In this document: positions 16,391 through 25,022 of the stretch, piece after piece | Layout: every line of letters starts with the position of its first letter | Numbering within the stretch: the first letter of the stretch is position 1 | Source: Streptomyces sp. M92 | GTDB taxonomy: Bacteria; Actinomycetota; Actinomycetes; Streptomycetales; Streptomycetaceae | Assembly (NCBI RefSeq): GCF_028473745.1 | Contig: NZ_CP101137.1 | Location: forward strand, 4,712,001-4,776,000 | Length of the DNA stretch: 64,000 nucleotides | Direction of reading: 5' to 3' | The notes under the pieces: generated by a model | Told to the model about the DNA's origin: nothing | Seen by the model: the letters and a program-made list of their open reading frames with translations, nothing else | Database searches by the model: none | Translations under genes and position numbers: made by a program

Positions 16391-16978
16391 TCAGTCCGCC
16401 GTCGCCGGGGCGGCCGCGTCCGTGGGCCTCGCGCCGGGCACCTCGCACGAGTCCCTGAATCCCTGGCTGGTCAGATCGAGCGCCGCGTTGATACGGGAGC
16501 GCAGGTTCTCGACGGCGACCATGGCGGTCAGCTCCACGAACGCCGGCTCGCCCAGCGCCGTGCGCAGCCGGGCGGCGAGTTCGTCGCCGACCGTCGGCGG
16601 CGTCGCCGTCATCGCCTCGGCGTACTCCATGACGTCCCGCTCCAGCGGCGTGTAGACGTCACTGTCCCGCCACACCGGCACGTCGTGGAGCTTGCGCCGG
16701 TCCATGCCGCGCTCGGCGTTCTCCCAGTATCCGAAGTCCATGCACCACGAGCAGCCGATCGAGGCGGCCGAGGCCATCACGGCGAGCGCCTTCAGGTCGG
16801 AGTCCAGCCTCTTCCACTTGGCGACGGACTGCTCGAAGCGCAGGTCGCCCCAGAGCACCCGCGGATTGTGGGCGAGCGCCTTGCCGGGGTCCAGGACCTT
16901 GCCGTACGTCCGCCGGGAGTACCACTCCATCACGCGGAAGAAGATCGTGCGGGGCGGGGTGAGCGATACGCGGGCCAT
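16391..16978 (-). CDS. AhpD-like carboxymuconolactone decarboxylase (CMD) family protein
   Basis: 195 residues from ATG 16978 (GGAAGGTGG upstream). The CMD fold is recognised by SIGCSWCMDFGYW, with the redox CxxC motif, followed by the typical helical PLERDVMEYAEAMTATPPTV block. Proteins of this type are alkylhydroperoxidase-like antioxidants. It shares orientation with the TetR gene downstream (43 bp) and may be its target. Divergent from the metallo-beta-lactamase-fold gene, with 178 bp between. Confidence 0.88.
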   Translation of the reverse strand: MARVSLTPPRTIFFRVMEWYSRRTYGKVLDPGKALAHNPRVLWGDLRFEQSVAKWKRLDSDLKALAVMASAASIGCSWCMDFGYWENAERGMDRRKLHDVPVWRDSDVYTPLERDVMEYAEAMTATPPTVGDELAARLRTALGEPAFVELTAMVAVENLRSRINAALDLTSQGFRDSCEVPGARPTDAAAPATAD

Positions 16979-17156
16979 GGGGGCCACCTTCCTGTCCGTC
17001 GGTCGTGCCGTGCGCTTCCGGGCGCTCCTGCGGGGCGCCCACACCGGTACGACGGACGCAGGGAACACGGATGTGACATCGGTCGTTCGAGTGACGTCGG
17101 GCGAGAGTCGCACGAGACGACAATGGAGAGCCCGATCCACTTCACCTGGAGGTACC

Positions 17157-18350
17157 GTGGCCGGTTTCCGCTCCCCGAACCAGGGGCTCCGCCTGCCGCT
17201 GCCCGCGGCCTTCGGCGCGGAGCCCACCGGCGCGCGCATGGCGCGCATCCGCCGCTCGCCGAACTTCCGCGACGGCGTCTTCCAGAACCCCGGGGGCACC
17301 GCCCGGACCCGGCCCTCCGGGTCGGCCCGTGAGTTCGCCAAGATCTACTTCGACAAGGAGTCACGGCTCGGCCGCGCGCCGCGCGGCACCGTCCCCGTGC
17401 ACGCCACCACACTCGCCGACCTCGCCCGGCCGCCCGCCACCGGACTGCGCCTGACCTGGATGGGCCACTCCAGCGTGCTCGCCGAGATCGACGGCCAGCG
17501 GGTCCTCTTCGACCCCGTCTGGGGCGAGCGCTGCTCCCCGGTCCCGTTCGCCGGGCCGAAACGGCTGCACCCGGTCCCGGTGCCCCTCACCGCCCTCGGC
17601 CCGGTCGACGTCGTCGTCATCTCCCACGACCACTACGACCACCTGGACCTGCCCACGATCAAGGCGCTGGCCGGCACCGACACCCTCTTCGCGGTGCCGC
17701 TCGGCGTCGGTGCCCACCTCGAACACTGGGGCGTCCCCGTCGGCCGGCTGCGCGAACTGGACTGGCACGAGTCGACCCGCGTCGGCGGCCTCACGCTCAC
17801 CGCCACCCCGGCCCGCCACTTCTGCGGACGCGGCCTGCGCAACACCCAGCACACCCTCTGGGCGTCCTGGGTCGTGGCCGGTGCGGAGCACCGCGTCTTC
17901 CACAGCGGGGACACCGGCTACTTCGACGGCTTCAAGGACATCGGCGCCGCCCACGGACCCTTCGACGCCACGATGATCCAGCTGGGGGCGTACGCCGAGT
18001 TCTGGCCGGACATCCACATGACCCCCGAGGAGGGCGTCCGCGCCCACCTGGACCTGCAGCAGGGACGGCCGGGCGGCGCCCTGCTGCCCATCCACTGGGG
18101 GACCTTCAACCTCGCGCCGCACGCGTGGGCGGAGCCGGCGGAGTGGACGGGGGACGCTGCCGAGGAGGTCGGGCAGACGGTGGCCCTTCCGCGGCCGGGC
18201 GAGCCGTTCGAGCCGGCGGGGGAGCTGCCGGTGGAGCCGTGGTGGCGGGCGGTGTCCCAGCCGATCGCGCGCCCGTGGCACCGCGCCCGAGGTGCCGAGA
18301 AGGCGGCCGAGACGCGCAGCGGCGATCTCGACCTCGCGGGCGAGCGGTGA
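17157..18350 (+). CDS. Metallo-beta-lactamase-fold hydrolase (NAPE-PLD/UlaG-like)
   Basis: 397 residues from GTG 17157, preceded by GGAGGT at a 4-base spacing. The zinc motif HDHYDHLD follows VVVISHD. Later ligands are in TPARHFCGRG and VFHSGDTGYFDGF, and PIHWGTFNLAPHAW gives the last His. The TWMGHSSVLAEIDGQRVLFDPVW block is characteristic of the phospholipase-D-like N-acyl-phosphatidylethanolamine hydrolase subgroup. Likely acts on a lipid or phosphodiester; the real substrate is unknown. Confidence 0.88.
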   Translation: MAGFRSPNQGLRLPLPAAFGAEPTGARMARIRRSPNFRDGVFQNPGGTARTRPSGSAREFAKIYFDKESRLGRAPRGTVPVHATTLADLARPPATGLRLTWMGHSSVLAEIDGQRVLFDPVWGERCSPVPFAGPKRLHPVPVPLTALGPVDVVVISHDHYDHLDLPTIKALAGTDTLFAVPLGVGAHLEHWGVPVGRLRELDWHESTRVGGLTLTATPARHFCGRGLRNTQHTLWASWVVAGAEHRVFHSGDTGYFDGFKDIGAAHGPFDATMIQLGAYAEFWPDIHMTPEEGVRAHLDLQQGRPGGALLPIHWGTFNLAPHAWAEPAEWTGDAAEEVGQTVALPRPGEPFEPAGELPVEPWWRAVSQPIARPWHRARGAEKAAETRSGDLDLAGER

Positions 18351-18470
18351 GGCCGGTCGTGGACCGGCGGCAGCGGGCGGTTCGGATGCCGCGGCGTCCT
18401 CCGCGCGCCCAGGAGGCGGCGGACGGGCTCGTGGGTGCTGGTGGTGGCCCGCTCGGCAGTTCAGACCTTC

Positions 18471-18501
18471 ACCGGCCCGTCGTACGGTGCGACGGGCCGG
18501 T
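18471..18501. terminator. Bidirectional hairpin terminator
   Basis: A 12-bp perfect stem (ACCGGCCCGTCG pairs with CGACGGGCCGGT) with a 7-base loop lies between two convergent genes. It is 120 bp after the hydrolase stop and 20 bp after the lipoprotein stop on the other strand. The rest of this 170-bp gap shows nothing. Confidence 0.8.
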
Positions 18502-18521
18502 GGCGTTGAGGGGCGGGTCGC

Positions 18522-19226
18522 TCAGTTGTCGACGGGGGTGAACGAGTAGCCGAAGGTGTCCATGACCACCGAGAAGTTCGTGGTGCGGTTGCCGGCCTCG
18601 TGCCACACCTGGCACTTGTAACCGGTGTCGGCGCCCTTCTCGACGGCCTTGACGGCCGGTATCTCGTCGCACGTCAGCTTCTGCTCGTAGCCGCCGCTGT
18701 CCTCGTGACGTTCCCAGAACTCCTGGTAGACGCGCTTGGCGACGAGGAGGTCCTTCTCCTGCTGCGCGTCGTACCGGATGAGGAAGTCGCCGGCTCCGTA
18801 GTCGTCGGCGATCTTCACCGTGAAGGGGATCTCGACGCCCTCGTAGGAGGCCGTGCACGTGCTGGCCGCGGAAGCCTCGAGGGTGACGCCCGCCGGACAG
18901 TCGGCGGTGGTCTTCCCGTTCACCTTCGCGGCCCGCAGCAGGTCCTTGCGCAGCCTGTGCTCCACCTTCTCCGTGAACTCCGAGCCGCTGTCGGGCTCGG
19001 GCTGCGGCGTCTTGAGGTCGTCGTTGTCCTGGACGACTTCGGCCTGGGCCTGCGTGAGTTCGACGGCGAGCGGCTTGCTCTCCGGCTTCTGCTCCTGCTG
19101 CTGCGAGCCGCTCCCGGCCGAGTTCTGGCTGTTGTTGTCCCCGTTGTCGCCGTCTCCGTCGGACCCGCATCCCGCGGTGAGCAGAACCGCGGCCACGACG
19201 ACTGGGGCGATCTTGCGTATGCGCAT
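18522..19226 (-). CDS. DUF4333 lipoprotein
   Basis: 234 residues from ATG 19226. The lipoprotein signal has a basic start (MRIRK), a hydrophobic core and lipobox LTAGC (Cys about 20), then a long Gln/Ser/Asn/Asp-rich linker. The DUF4333 domain (CPAGVTLEASAASTCTASYEG...PFTVKI) is at about residues 108-148; another Cys pair lies near the C-terminus. Exported and membrane-anchored, function unknown. A minus-strand TACAGT (19234-19239) sits 7 bases before the ATG, so the transcript may be leaderless or nearly so. An 11-bp tandem repeat lies immediately upstream. Confidence 0.85.
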   Translation of the reverse strand: MRIRKIAPVVVAAVLLTAGCGSDGDGDNGDNNSQNSAGSGSQQQEQKPESKPLAVELTQAQAEVVQDNDDLKTPQPEPDSGSEFTEKVEHRLRKDLLRAAKVNGKTTADCPAGVTLEASAASTCTASYEGVEIPFTVKIADDYGAGDFLIRYDAQQEKDLLVAKRVYQEFWERHEDSGGYEQKLTCDEIPAVKAVEKGADTGYKCQVWHEAGNRTTNFSVVMDTFGYSFTPVDN

Positions 19227-19681
19227 GCCTCTTACTGTAAAGCCGGGGTAAAGCCGGGCCGGGACAGGGGGGTTCACCCCCTGGGGCCGGCGCAGGCGCG
19301 AAGGTGGCGTGGCGGCGTGGCTCTTCGGCTGTTGTGCTCCGCGCGATGTCTGCCCTGGAGCGTGTGAGCCGGCGGTTGCACGCGGCCAGGACTCAAGCGA
19401 CCGCTACCGACAGTGACCATTTCTGATCTCTTCTGGGTGGCTCCCGATCGTTCTCCGGCCTCTTTGGAACAGAACCTTCACCGGCTTATCGGTCTGTCGT
19501 ACGAGGCCTCATACCAGAGCGGGACGTTGTCCGAGGGACTTTGGCAACTGCCCATCGCGCATGCCGTTCGGGCGACTACTGTCAGTGTCCGTCGGGCGGC
19601 GTAGGTCGCCTGTCCGCGTGGCGTCCGTCCGACGCGCGCATCCCAGGCCCGACGGACCAACGGACCAGTACGAGGACCCCG
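19227..19681. other. Intergenic region between the DUF4333 lipoprotein and the conservon
   Basis: 455 bp with no convincing gene. It holds an 11-bp tandem repeat (GTAAAGCCGGG twice, 19237-19258) beside the lipoprotein promoter, and a 7-bp inverted repeat (CAGGGGG/CCCCCTG, 19265-19283). Near 19576 there is a possible -10 (TACTGT), followed by an imperfect CTGTCAGTG, which would make a roughly 95-base leader for cvnA. Third-position composition does not support the small ORFs here. Confidence 0.4.
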
Positions 19682-21655
19682 ATGTCTCACCTCCGCGCCC
19701 CGGCCGCGCGAGCAGACCGCCGCGAGGGCGGGCGGCACGGCCGGCCGGCCTCCCGTACCGCCCCCGCACTGACCGAGACCCACATACGGCCCCAGCTCCT
19801 GCGCCTCGCCGTACTGCCGCCCGTCGCGGTCGCCCTCAGCGCCTGCGCGGTCGTCCTGTTCACCATCCGGTCCACCGGCGTCCGGCCCGGCCTGGTCCTG
19901 TGGGGCGTGCTCGCCGGGGCGGTCTCGGTCACCGTCGTGGCCGTCGCCATCGCCGCCGTGGCCGCCGGCCGCGCCGCCCGCTCCGTGCACGACCGCGTCG
20001 GCGCCCTGCGGCGCAGCACCGCGCGCGGCGAGGGCGATCTGCGTGCCGTGGTCGAGGCGTTGCGCCGTGGCGAGACCCCGCCCCAGCGCAAGCCGCGCGG
20101 TGGACCGCCGGACGACGCCGACGACTTCGAGCTGCTCGCCGCCGACCTCTCCCGCGCCCACGACGGTGCCGTCACCGCCGTCGTCCGCGCCGCCCAGCTC
20201 TCCAGCCAGGCGGGCAGCGAACAGAAGCTCGAGGTCTTCGTCAACCTGGCCCGGCGCCTGCAGTCCCTGGTGCACCGGGAGATCTCCATCCTGGACGAGC
20301 TGGAGAACGAGATCGAGGATCCGGACCTCCTCAAGGGCCTCTTCCACGTCGACCACCTCGCCACCCGCATCCGCCGCCACGCCGAGAACCTCGCCGTGCT
20401 CGGCGGTGCCGTCTCCCGCCGGCAGTGGAGCAACCCCGTCGACATGACCGAGGTGCTGCGCTCGGCCATCGCCGAGGTCGAGCAGTACTCACGGGTCCGG
20501 CTGGTCCCCCCGATCGACGGCACCCTGCGCGGCCACGCCGTCGCCGACGTCATCCACCTGCTGGCCGAACTCGTCGAGAACGCCACGCTGTTCTCCGCCC
20601 CGCAGACCCAGGTGCTGATGCGGGCCAACCTCGTCACCTCCGGGCTCGCCGTGGAGGTCGAGGACCGCGGGCTCGGCATGCCCGTCGCGGAGCAGAGCCG
20701 GATGAACGCCCTGCTCGCCGACCCCGACCAGGTCAACGTCGCCCGCCTCCTCGCGGACGGCCGCATCGGGCTGTTCGTCGTCTCCCAGCTCGCCAAGCGG
20801 CACGGCATCACCGTCCGCCTGCAGACCAACATCTACGGTGGTGTCCAGGCCGTACTGGTCGTGCCGCAGGCCCTCTTGGGAGCGGAGCCGGGCATGCTGT
20901 CCGGCGGGACGGCCCGGTCGGAGCAGGACGCCGGGACGCAGGCGGTGCCGCCGCCCCCGCGGCAGCCGCGGTCGGCGACCCCCGCGGTGCCACCGGCTCC
21001 GGCCGACGGCCCCGGTTCCGTCGTTCCCTGGCCCGTCGTGCCCGCCGCCACGGGACCGGCTCCCACCGCGCCCGGTCTCTCCGCGCCCGGTTCGGCCGTA
21101 TCAGTTCCCGGTCCCGGTCCTGGTCAAGTTCCCGGTCCCGCGTCCGCCTCCGTCGCACCGCCCGCTGCTCCTCGGGCGGGCAGGGGCGAGCCGGCGCCGC
21201 TGCCCGTGCGCGGCGCCCGCGAGGACCGGCCCACGCCGGCCGCCGCCGTGCCCGGAGTCCGGCCGGCCGACCGGGGCGTGATCGCCGAGCACGCGGCCAC
21301 CCCGCCCGTCCCGCGCCACAGCGCGGTGCGCGGCACCATGGGCAAGCCCCAACTGCCCCGGCGCCGCGCCCAGGAGCACATCGCCCCGCAGCTGCGCGGC
21401 GGCCCCGCACCGCGCCAGGAACCCGAGCAGCACGCCGGTCACGACCCCGGCCTGATGGCGGCCTTCCAACGAGGCATCGGCCTCGCGGAGGCCCAGCAGC
21501 GCAGGGAGCCGGTCCCCGCCGAGCCGACCCCTCTCAGTCCGGTCTCCGCCGAACCACCCCGCACGGAGCCGGGCCCCACGGACCCGGCACCGACGGACTC
21601 GGCGCCGATGGCCCCGGCACCGATGGAACCCACCCGCAGGGACCCCGCCGGATGA
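19682..21655 (+). CDS. cvnA: CvnA: conservon sensor histidine-kinase-like membrane protein
   Basis: 657 residues from ATG 19682. Two transmembrane segments (about residues 42-62 and 66-92, LRLAVLPPVAVALSACAVVL and LVLWGVLAGAVSVTVVAVAI) are joined by a very short loop. A helical linker and a HATPase_c-type domain follow (VIHLLAELVENATLFSAPQTQV N-box, VEDRGLGMP G1 box, GRIGLFVVSQLAKRHGI). From about residue 410 to the end it is a Pro/Ala/Gly-rich disordered tail. No canonical phospho-acceptor H box stands out. CvnA proteins are thought to sense a signal and control the CvnB/C/D GTPase module. The stop is followed by cvnB about 100 bp on. Confidence 0.9.
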   Translation: MSHLRAPAARADRREGGRHGRPASRTAPALTETHIRPQLLRLAVLPPVAVALSACAVVLFTIRSTGVRPGLVLWGVLAGAVSVTVVAVAIAAVAAGRAARSVHDRVGALRRSTARGEGDLRAVVEALRRGETPPQRKPRGGPPDDADDFELLAADLSRAHDGAVTAVVRAAQLSSQAGSEQKLEVFVNLARRLQSLVHREISILDELENEIEDPDLLKGLFHVDHLATRIRRHAENLAVLGGAVSRRQWSNPVDMTEVLRSAIAEVEQYSRVRLVPPIDGTLRGHAVADVIHLLAELVENATLFSAPQTQVLMRANLVTSGLAVEVEDRGLGMPVAEQSRMNALLADPDQVNVARLLADGRIGLFVVSQLAKRHGITVRLQTNIYGGVQAVLVVPQALLGAEPGMLSGGTARSEQDAGTQAVPPPPRQPRSATPAVPPAPADGPGSVVPWPVVPAATGPAPTAPGLSAPGSAVSVPGPGPGQVPGPASASVAPPAAPRAGRGEPAPLPVRGAREDRPTPAAAVPGVRPADRGVIAEHAATPPVPRHSAVRGTMGKPQLPRRRAQEHIAPQLRGGPAPRQEPEQHAGHDPGLMAAFQRGIGLAEAQQRREPVPAEPTPLSPVSAEPPRTEPGPTDPAPTDSAPMAPAPMEPTRRDPAG

Positions 21656-21753
21656 CGGCGACCTCCCCCACGACCACGACCACGATCACCCCCACCCCCA
21701 CTCCCACGACCAGCGCTCCCGCAGACCTTCGTACCCCAAGGAGTCGATCCACC

Positions 21754-22188
21754 ATGGCGAGCGATGCGCCGACCGGCCAAGTGTCCGACCTCGACTGGCT
21801 GATGAGCGGCCTCGTCCAGCGCGTACCGCACACGACCAGCGCGGTGCTCCTGTCCGCCGACGGACTGGTCAAGTCCGTCCACGGCCTCGACGCGGACAGC
21901 GCCGACCACATGGCCGCCCTGGCCTCCGGCCTGTACTCCCTCGGCCGCAGCGCCGGCGTCCGCTTCGGCGACGGCGGCGACGTACGGCAGGTCGTCGTCG
22001 AACTCGACTCGACCCTGCTGTTCGTCACCACCGCCGGTTCCGGCACCTGCCTCGCCGTACTCGCCGACCGCGAGGCCGACGCGGCCGTCCTCGGCTACGA
22101 GATGGCGATGCTGGTCAAGAGCGTCCGCCCCTACCTCGTCACCGCTCCCCGGCAGTACGCCGTCGAACCACCGGCGATGAGGCCTTGA
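21754..22188 (+). CDS. cvnB: CvnB: roadblock/LC7-domain protein
   Basis: 144 residues from ATG 21754, which has AAGGAG 10 bases upstream. An in-frame ATG at 21652, overlapping the cvnA stop, would add a Thr/Pro repeat leader of 34 residues that is unlikely to be structured. The roadblock fold spans most of the protein (SDLDWLMSGLVQRVPHTTSAVLLSADG to AVLGYEMAMLVKSV). CvnB proteins bind the CvnD GTPase and act like regulatory light chains. Confidence 0.92.
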   Translation: MASDAPTGQVSDLDWLMSGLVQRVPHTTSAVLLSADGLVKSVHGLDADSADHMAALASGLYSLGRSAGVRFGDGGDVRQVVVELDSTLLFVTTAGSGTCLAVLADREADAAVLGYEMAMLVKSVRPYLVTAPRQYAVEPPAMRP

Positions 22189-22190
22189 GG

Positions 22191-22565
22191 GTGGCCGCGG
22201 CCGGCGACGGGCCCTGGCTCGACGACGCGGCCGGACGGCTGGTGCGCCCCTTCACCGTGAGCAACGGCCGTACCCGGCCGACCGTCGCGCTCGACCTGAT
22301 GTCCCAGGTGATGGCCACGGGGGCGACCCCCCTCGGCTACCTCGGTCCGGAGCACGCGCAGGCACTCGACCTGTGCCGGGCGCCCCTCCCGGTCGCCGAG
22401 CTCGCCGCTCACCTGCGGCTTCCGGTGGCAGTCACCAAGGTGCTGCTGTCGGACCTCGTGGACTGCGGCGCGCTGACCACCAAACCCCCCGCCGCGTTCC
22501 ACCACGACCCAACGGACCGGGCCCTTCTGGAGGCAGTGCTCGATGGACTACGACGACAGCTCTGA
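22191..22565 (+). CDS. cvnC: CvnC: DUF742 protein
   Basis: 124 residues from GTG 22191, behind GAGG at 22179-22182; a TTG at 22185 overlapping the cvnB stop (TTGA) is an alternative. The DUF742 pattern is complete: RLVRPFTVSNGRTRP near the start, LDLMSQVMATG, then a winged-helix-like half (RAPLPVAELAAHLRLPVAVTKVLLSDLVDCGAL). Overlaps cvnD by 23 bp, so the three small conservon proteins are translationally linked. Confidence 0.92.
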   Translation: MAAAGDGPWLDDAAGRLVRPFTVSNGRTRPTVALDLMSQVMATGATPLGYLGPEHAQALDLCRAPLPVAELAAHLRLPVAVTKVLLSDLVDCGALTTKPPAAFHHDPTDRALLEAVLDGLRRQL

Positions 22566-23193
22566 CTACGGCCGCGGATCCGGACCGGGATCCGGCCACG
22601 ACACCACCGATCCCTTCCCGACCGCGCTGAAGATCCTGGTGGCGGGCGGGTTCGGCGTGGGCAAGACGACCTTCGTCGGCGCGGTCAGCGAGATCGCGCC
22701 GCTGAGCACGGAGGAACTGCTCACCACGGTCAGCGCCGCCACCGACAACCTCGACGGAATCGAGAACAAACTCGAGACGACCGTGGCCATGGACTTCGGC
22801 CGCATCACCCTCGACCCGGAACACGTGCTGTACCTGTTCGGAACGCCCGGCCAGGAACGCTTCTGGTTCATGTGGGACGAACTGTGCGAGGGCGCGCTCG
22901 GTGCCGTGATCATCGCCGACACCCGGCGGCTCGACGAGTCCTTCGCCGCCGTCGACTTCTTCGAGGAGCGCGGACTCGGCTTCATCGTCGCGGTCAACGA
23001 GTTCGACGGCGCCCACCGCTACGACCCCGAGGAAGTGCGTGCCGCCATGGACCTCCACCCCGAGATCCCCATCGTGCGCTGTGACGCCCGGATCTCCAGC
23101 TCCGGCGTACAGACCCTGCTCACCCTCGTACGCCACCTCATCGACCACACCCCGGCCTCCACGACGGGGTACGGGGCCGGAGCCCGCCCATGA
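22543..23193 (+). CDS. cvnD: CvnD: conservon small GTPase
   Basis: 216 residues. The P-loop is GGFGVGKTTF (GxxxxGKT, about residues 37-46) and switch II is LFGTPGQERFWFMWDEL. The usual NKxD base-recognition motif is replaced by NEFD (VAVNEFDG), as often seen in this MglA/Rab-like family. It is predicted to cycle between GDP and GTP under control of CvnA, B and C at the membrane. ATG 22543 lies inside the end of cvnC; the stop overlaps the GAF gene start (ATGA). Confidence 0.93.
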   Translation: MDYDDSSDYGRGSGPGSGHDTTDPFPTALKILVAGGFGVGKTTFVGAVSEIAPLSTEELLTTVSAATDNLDGIENKLETTVAMDFGRITLDPEHVLYLFGTPGQERFWFMWDELCEGALGAVIIADTRRLDESFAAVDFFEERGLGFIVAVNEFDGAHRYDPEEVRAAMDLHPEIPIVRCDARISSSGVQTLLTLVRHLIDHTPASTTGYGAGARP

Positions 23194-23765
23194 GCTATGA
23201 CCCGCCGCGCCCGGTCGGACGCCTGCTGCTCACCCCCGAGGACCGGGAGGCGCCAGCCCGGGTGCGACGGCTGCGACGACTCGGCCTGGTGGAACGCCCG
23301 GACCCGGCCCTCGACACGTTCGCGGCCCACCTCGCCGGTCTCGCCGAGGCGCCGTACGCGATGGTCAACTTCCTGGTCGAGGGCGGGCAGTTCTTCGCGG
23401 GCCTGCGAGTGCCCGAGATACCGCCGGTGACGCGCGACGACGGCACCAGCCCCGAGTTCGGCCGCGTCCAGCCCCGCGACCACGGCTTCTGCCCGCACGT
23501 CGTGGTCCGGCGCAAGGCGCTGGTCCTGGAGGACGTGCGCGACTACCCGCGCTTCGCGGGCAACCCGGTGGTCGACGCGTTCGGCATCCGCTCCTACCTC
23601 GGGGCCCCGCTCATCGACAGCACGGGGACGGTGCTGGGCACGGTGTCCGCGTCCGACGTGCGGCCCCGCACCTGGGGAACGACGGGCCTGGCCACGATCA
23701 AGTCGACGGCGGCCGACCTGGTGCGACGCATCGAACGCAGCGCGGAGGACGGGCTGCCGCTGTGA
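23190..23765 (+). CDS. GAF-domain protein associated with the conservon
   Basis: 191 residues from ATG 23190, overlapping the cvnD stop by 4 bases. The C-terminal two thirds form a GAF domain (YAMVNFLVEGGQFFAGLRVP, DHGFCPHVVVRRKALVLEDVRDYPRFAGNPVVDAFGIRSYLGAPLIDSTGTVLGTVSASD), similar to the GAF domains of phytochrome-like and diguanylate-cyclase sensors. No output domain follows, so it probably feeds a ligand or redox signal into the GTPase module. Confidence 0.88.
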   Translation: MSYDPPRPVGRLLLTPEDREAPARVRRLRRLGLVERPDPALDTFAAHLAGLAEAPYAMVNFLVEGGQFFAGLRVPEIPPVTRDDGTSPEFGRVQPRDHGFCPHVVVRRKALVLEDVRDYPRFAGNPVVDAFGIRSYLGAPLIDSTGTVLGTVSASDVRPRTWGTTGLATIKSTAADLVRRIERSAEDGLPL

Positions 23766-23953
23766 ATCGCAGGGCAACCGGACGCCTGGGGCGGGCGGCG
23801 TGAAGGAAAGCTGCGGTCGGGCTTAAGAAAGGCTCGATGGACCCGGGGCGGTCTCGTACGGCAGATTGCTGTGCGATTCCCCTCCCCATCCCGGACGCGG
23901 GCGGCTTCGGCGTGCCCGGCGCCGGGACCTCACCCCCGTCAGGAGCCGTAGCG

Positions 23954-24982
23954 TTGAAGGCGCTGGTCAAGGAGAAGGCGGAGCCCGGGCTGTGGCTCGC
24001 GGACGTGCCCGAGCCCGCCGTCGGACCCGGTGACGTACTCATCAAGGTGCTGCGCACCGGCATCTGCGGCACCGACCTGCACATCCGGGCCTGGGACGGC
24101 TGGGCGCAGCAGGCCATCCGCACCCCGCTCGTCGTCGGCCACGAGTTCGTCGGCGAGGTCGTCGACACCGGCCGCGACGTCACCGACATCAAGACCGGCG
24201 ACCGCGTCAGCGGCGAGGGCCACCTCGTCTGCGGCAAGTGCCGCAACTGCCTGGCCGGACGGCGCCACCTGTGCCGCGCCACCGTCGGCCTCGGCGTCGG
24301 CCGGGACGGGGCGTTCGCCGAGTACGTCGCCCTGCCCGCGTCCAACGTGTGGGTGCACCGCGTCCCCGTCGACCTCGACGTCGCCGCGATCTTCGACCCG
24401 TTCGGCAACGCCGTGCACACCGCCCTGTCCTTCCCGCTGGTCGGCGAGGACGTCCTCATCACCGGCGCCGGACCGATCGGCCTGATGGCCGCCGCCGTCG
24501 CCCGGCACGCCGGCGCCCGCAACGTCATGATCACCGACGTGAGCCAGGAGCGCCTGGACCTCGCCCTGAAGGTCGGCGTGAGCCTCGCCCTCGACGTCTC
24601 CAAGGCGTCCGTCGCCGACGGACAGCGCGAACTGGGCCTGCGCGAGGGCTTCGACATCGGCCTGGAGATGTCCGGCCGCCCCGAGGCGCTGCGCGACATG
24701 ATCGCCAACATGACGCACGGCGGCCGGATCGCGATGCTCGGCCTGCCCGCCGAGGAGTTCCCCGTCGACTGGGCCCGGATCGTCACCTCGATGATCACTC
24801 TCAAGGGCATCTACGGCCGCGAGATGTTCGAGACCTGGTACGCCATGTCGGTGCTGCTCGAAGGCGGCCTCGACCTCGCCCCCGTCATCACCGGCCGCTA
24901 CAGCCACCGCGACTTCGAGGCCGCCTTCGCCGACGCCGCCAGTGGCAAGGGCGGCAAGGTCATCCTCGACTGGACCGCGTGA
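23954..24982 (+). CDS. tdh: L-threonine 3-dehydrogenase
   Basis: 342 residues from TTG 23954, placed 8 bases after AGGAG; the length matches E. coli Tdh (341). The ATG at 23837 would add about 39 residues with no family counterpart. Zinc MDR signatures are present: catalytic GICGTDLH, GHEFVGEV, structural Cys cluster CGKCRNCLAGRRHLC, and Rossmann GAGPIGLMAAAVA. It oxidises threonine to 2-amino-3-ketobutyrate. The next gene, 40 bp on, uses that product. Confidence 0.95.
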   Translation: MKALVKEKAEPGLWLADVPEPAVGPGDVLIKVLRTGICGTDLHIRAWDGWAQQAIRTPLVVGHEFVGEVVDTGRDVTDIKTGDRVSGEGHLVCGKCRNCLAGRRHLCRATVGLGVGRDGAFAEYVALPASNVWVHRVPVDLDVAAIFDPFGNAVHTALSFPLVGEDVLITGAGPIGLMAAAVARHAGARNVMITDVSQERLDLALKVGVSLALDVSKASVADGQRELGLREGFDIGLEMSGRPEALRDMIANMTHGGRIAMLGLPAEEFPVDWARIVTSMITLKGIYGREMFETWYAMSVLLEGGLDLAPVITGRYSHRDFEAAFADAASGKGGKVILDWTA

Positions 24983-25022
24983 GACACCGCGTCCGACGTA
25001 CGTATTCCTAGGAGCTTCCAAG

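Noticed and set aside
19570..19600. A further RecA-NDp promoter before cvnA (CTGTCAGTG at about 19577)
   Set aside because: The 9-mer has one mismatch and the hexamer 8 bases later (GCGGCG) does not resemble a -10.
21652..21753. Extended CvnB N-terminus starting at the ATGA overlap with cvnA
   Set aside because: It would add a 34-residue Thr/Pro low-complexity leader absent from the family, whereas ATG 21754 has AAGGAG upstream and gives the usual length.
23766..23953. Possible glycine riboswitch before tdh/kbl
   Set aside because: The pathway makes glycine, so I looked, but the conserved glycine aptamer blocks are not present in this 188-bp gap and nothing else structured stood out.
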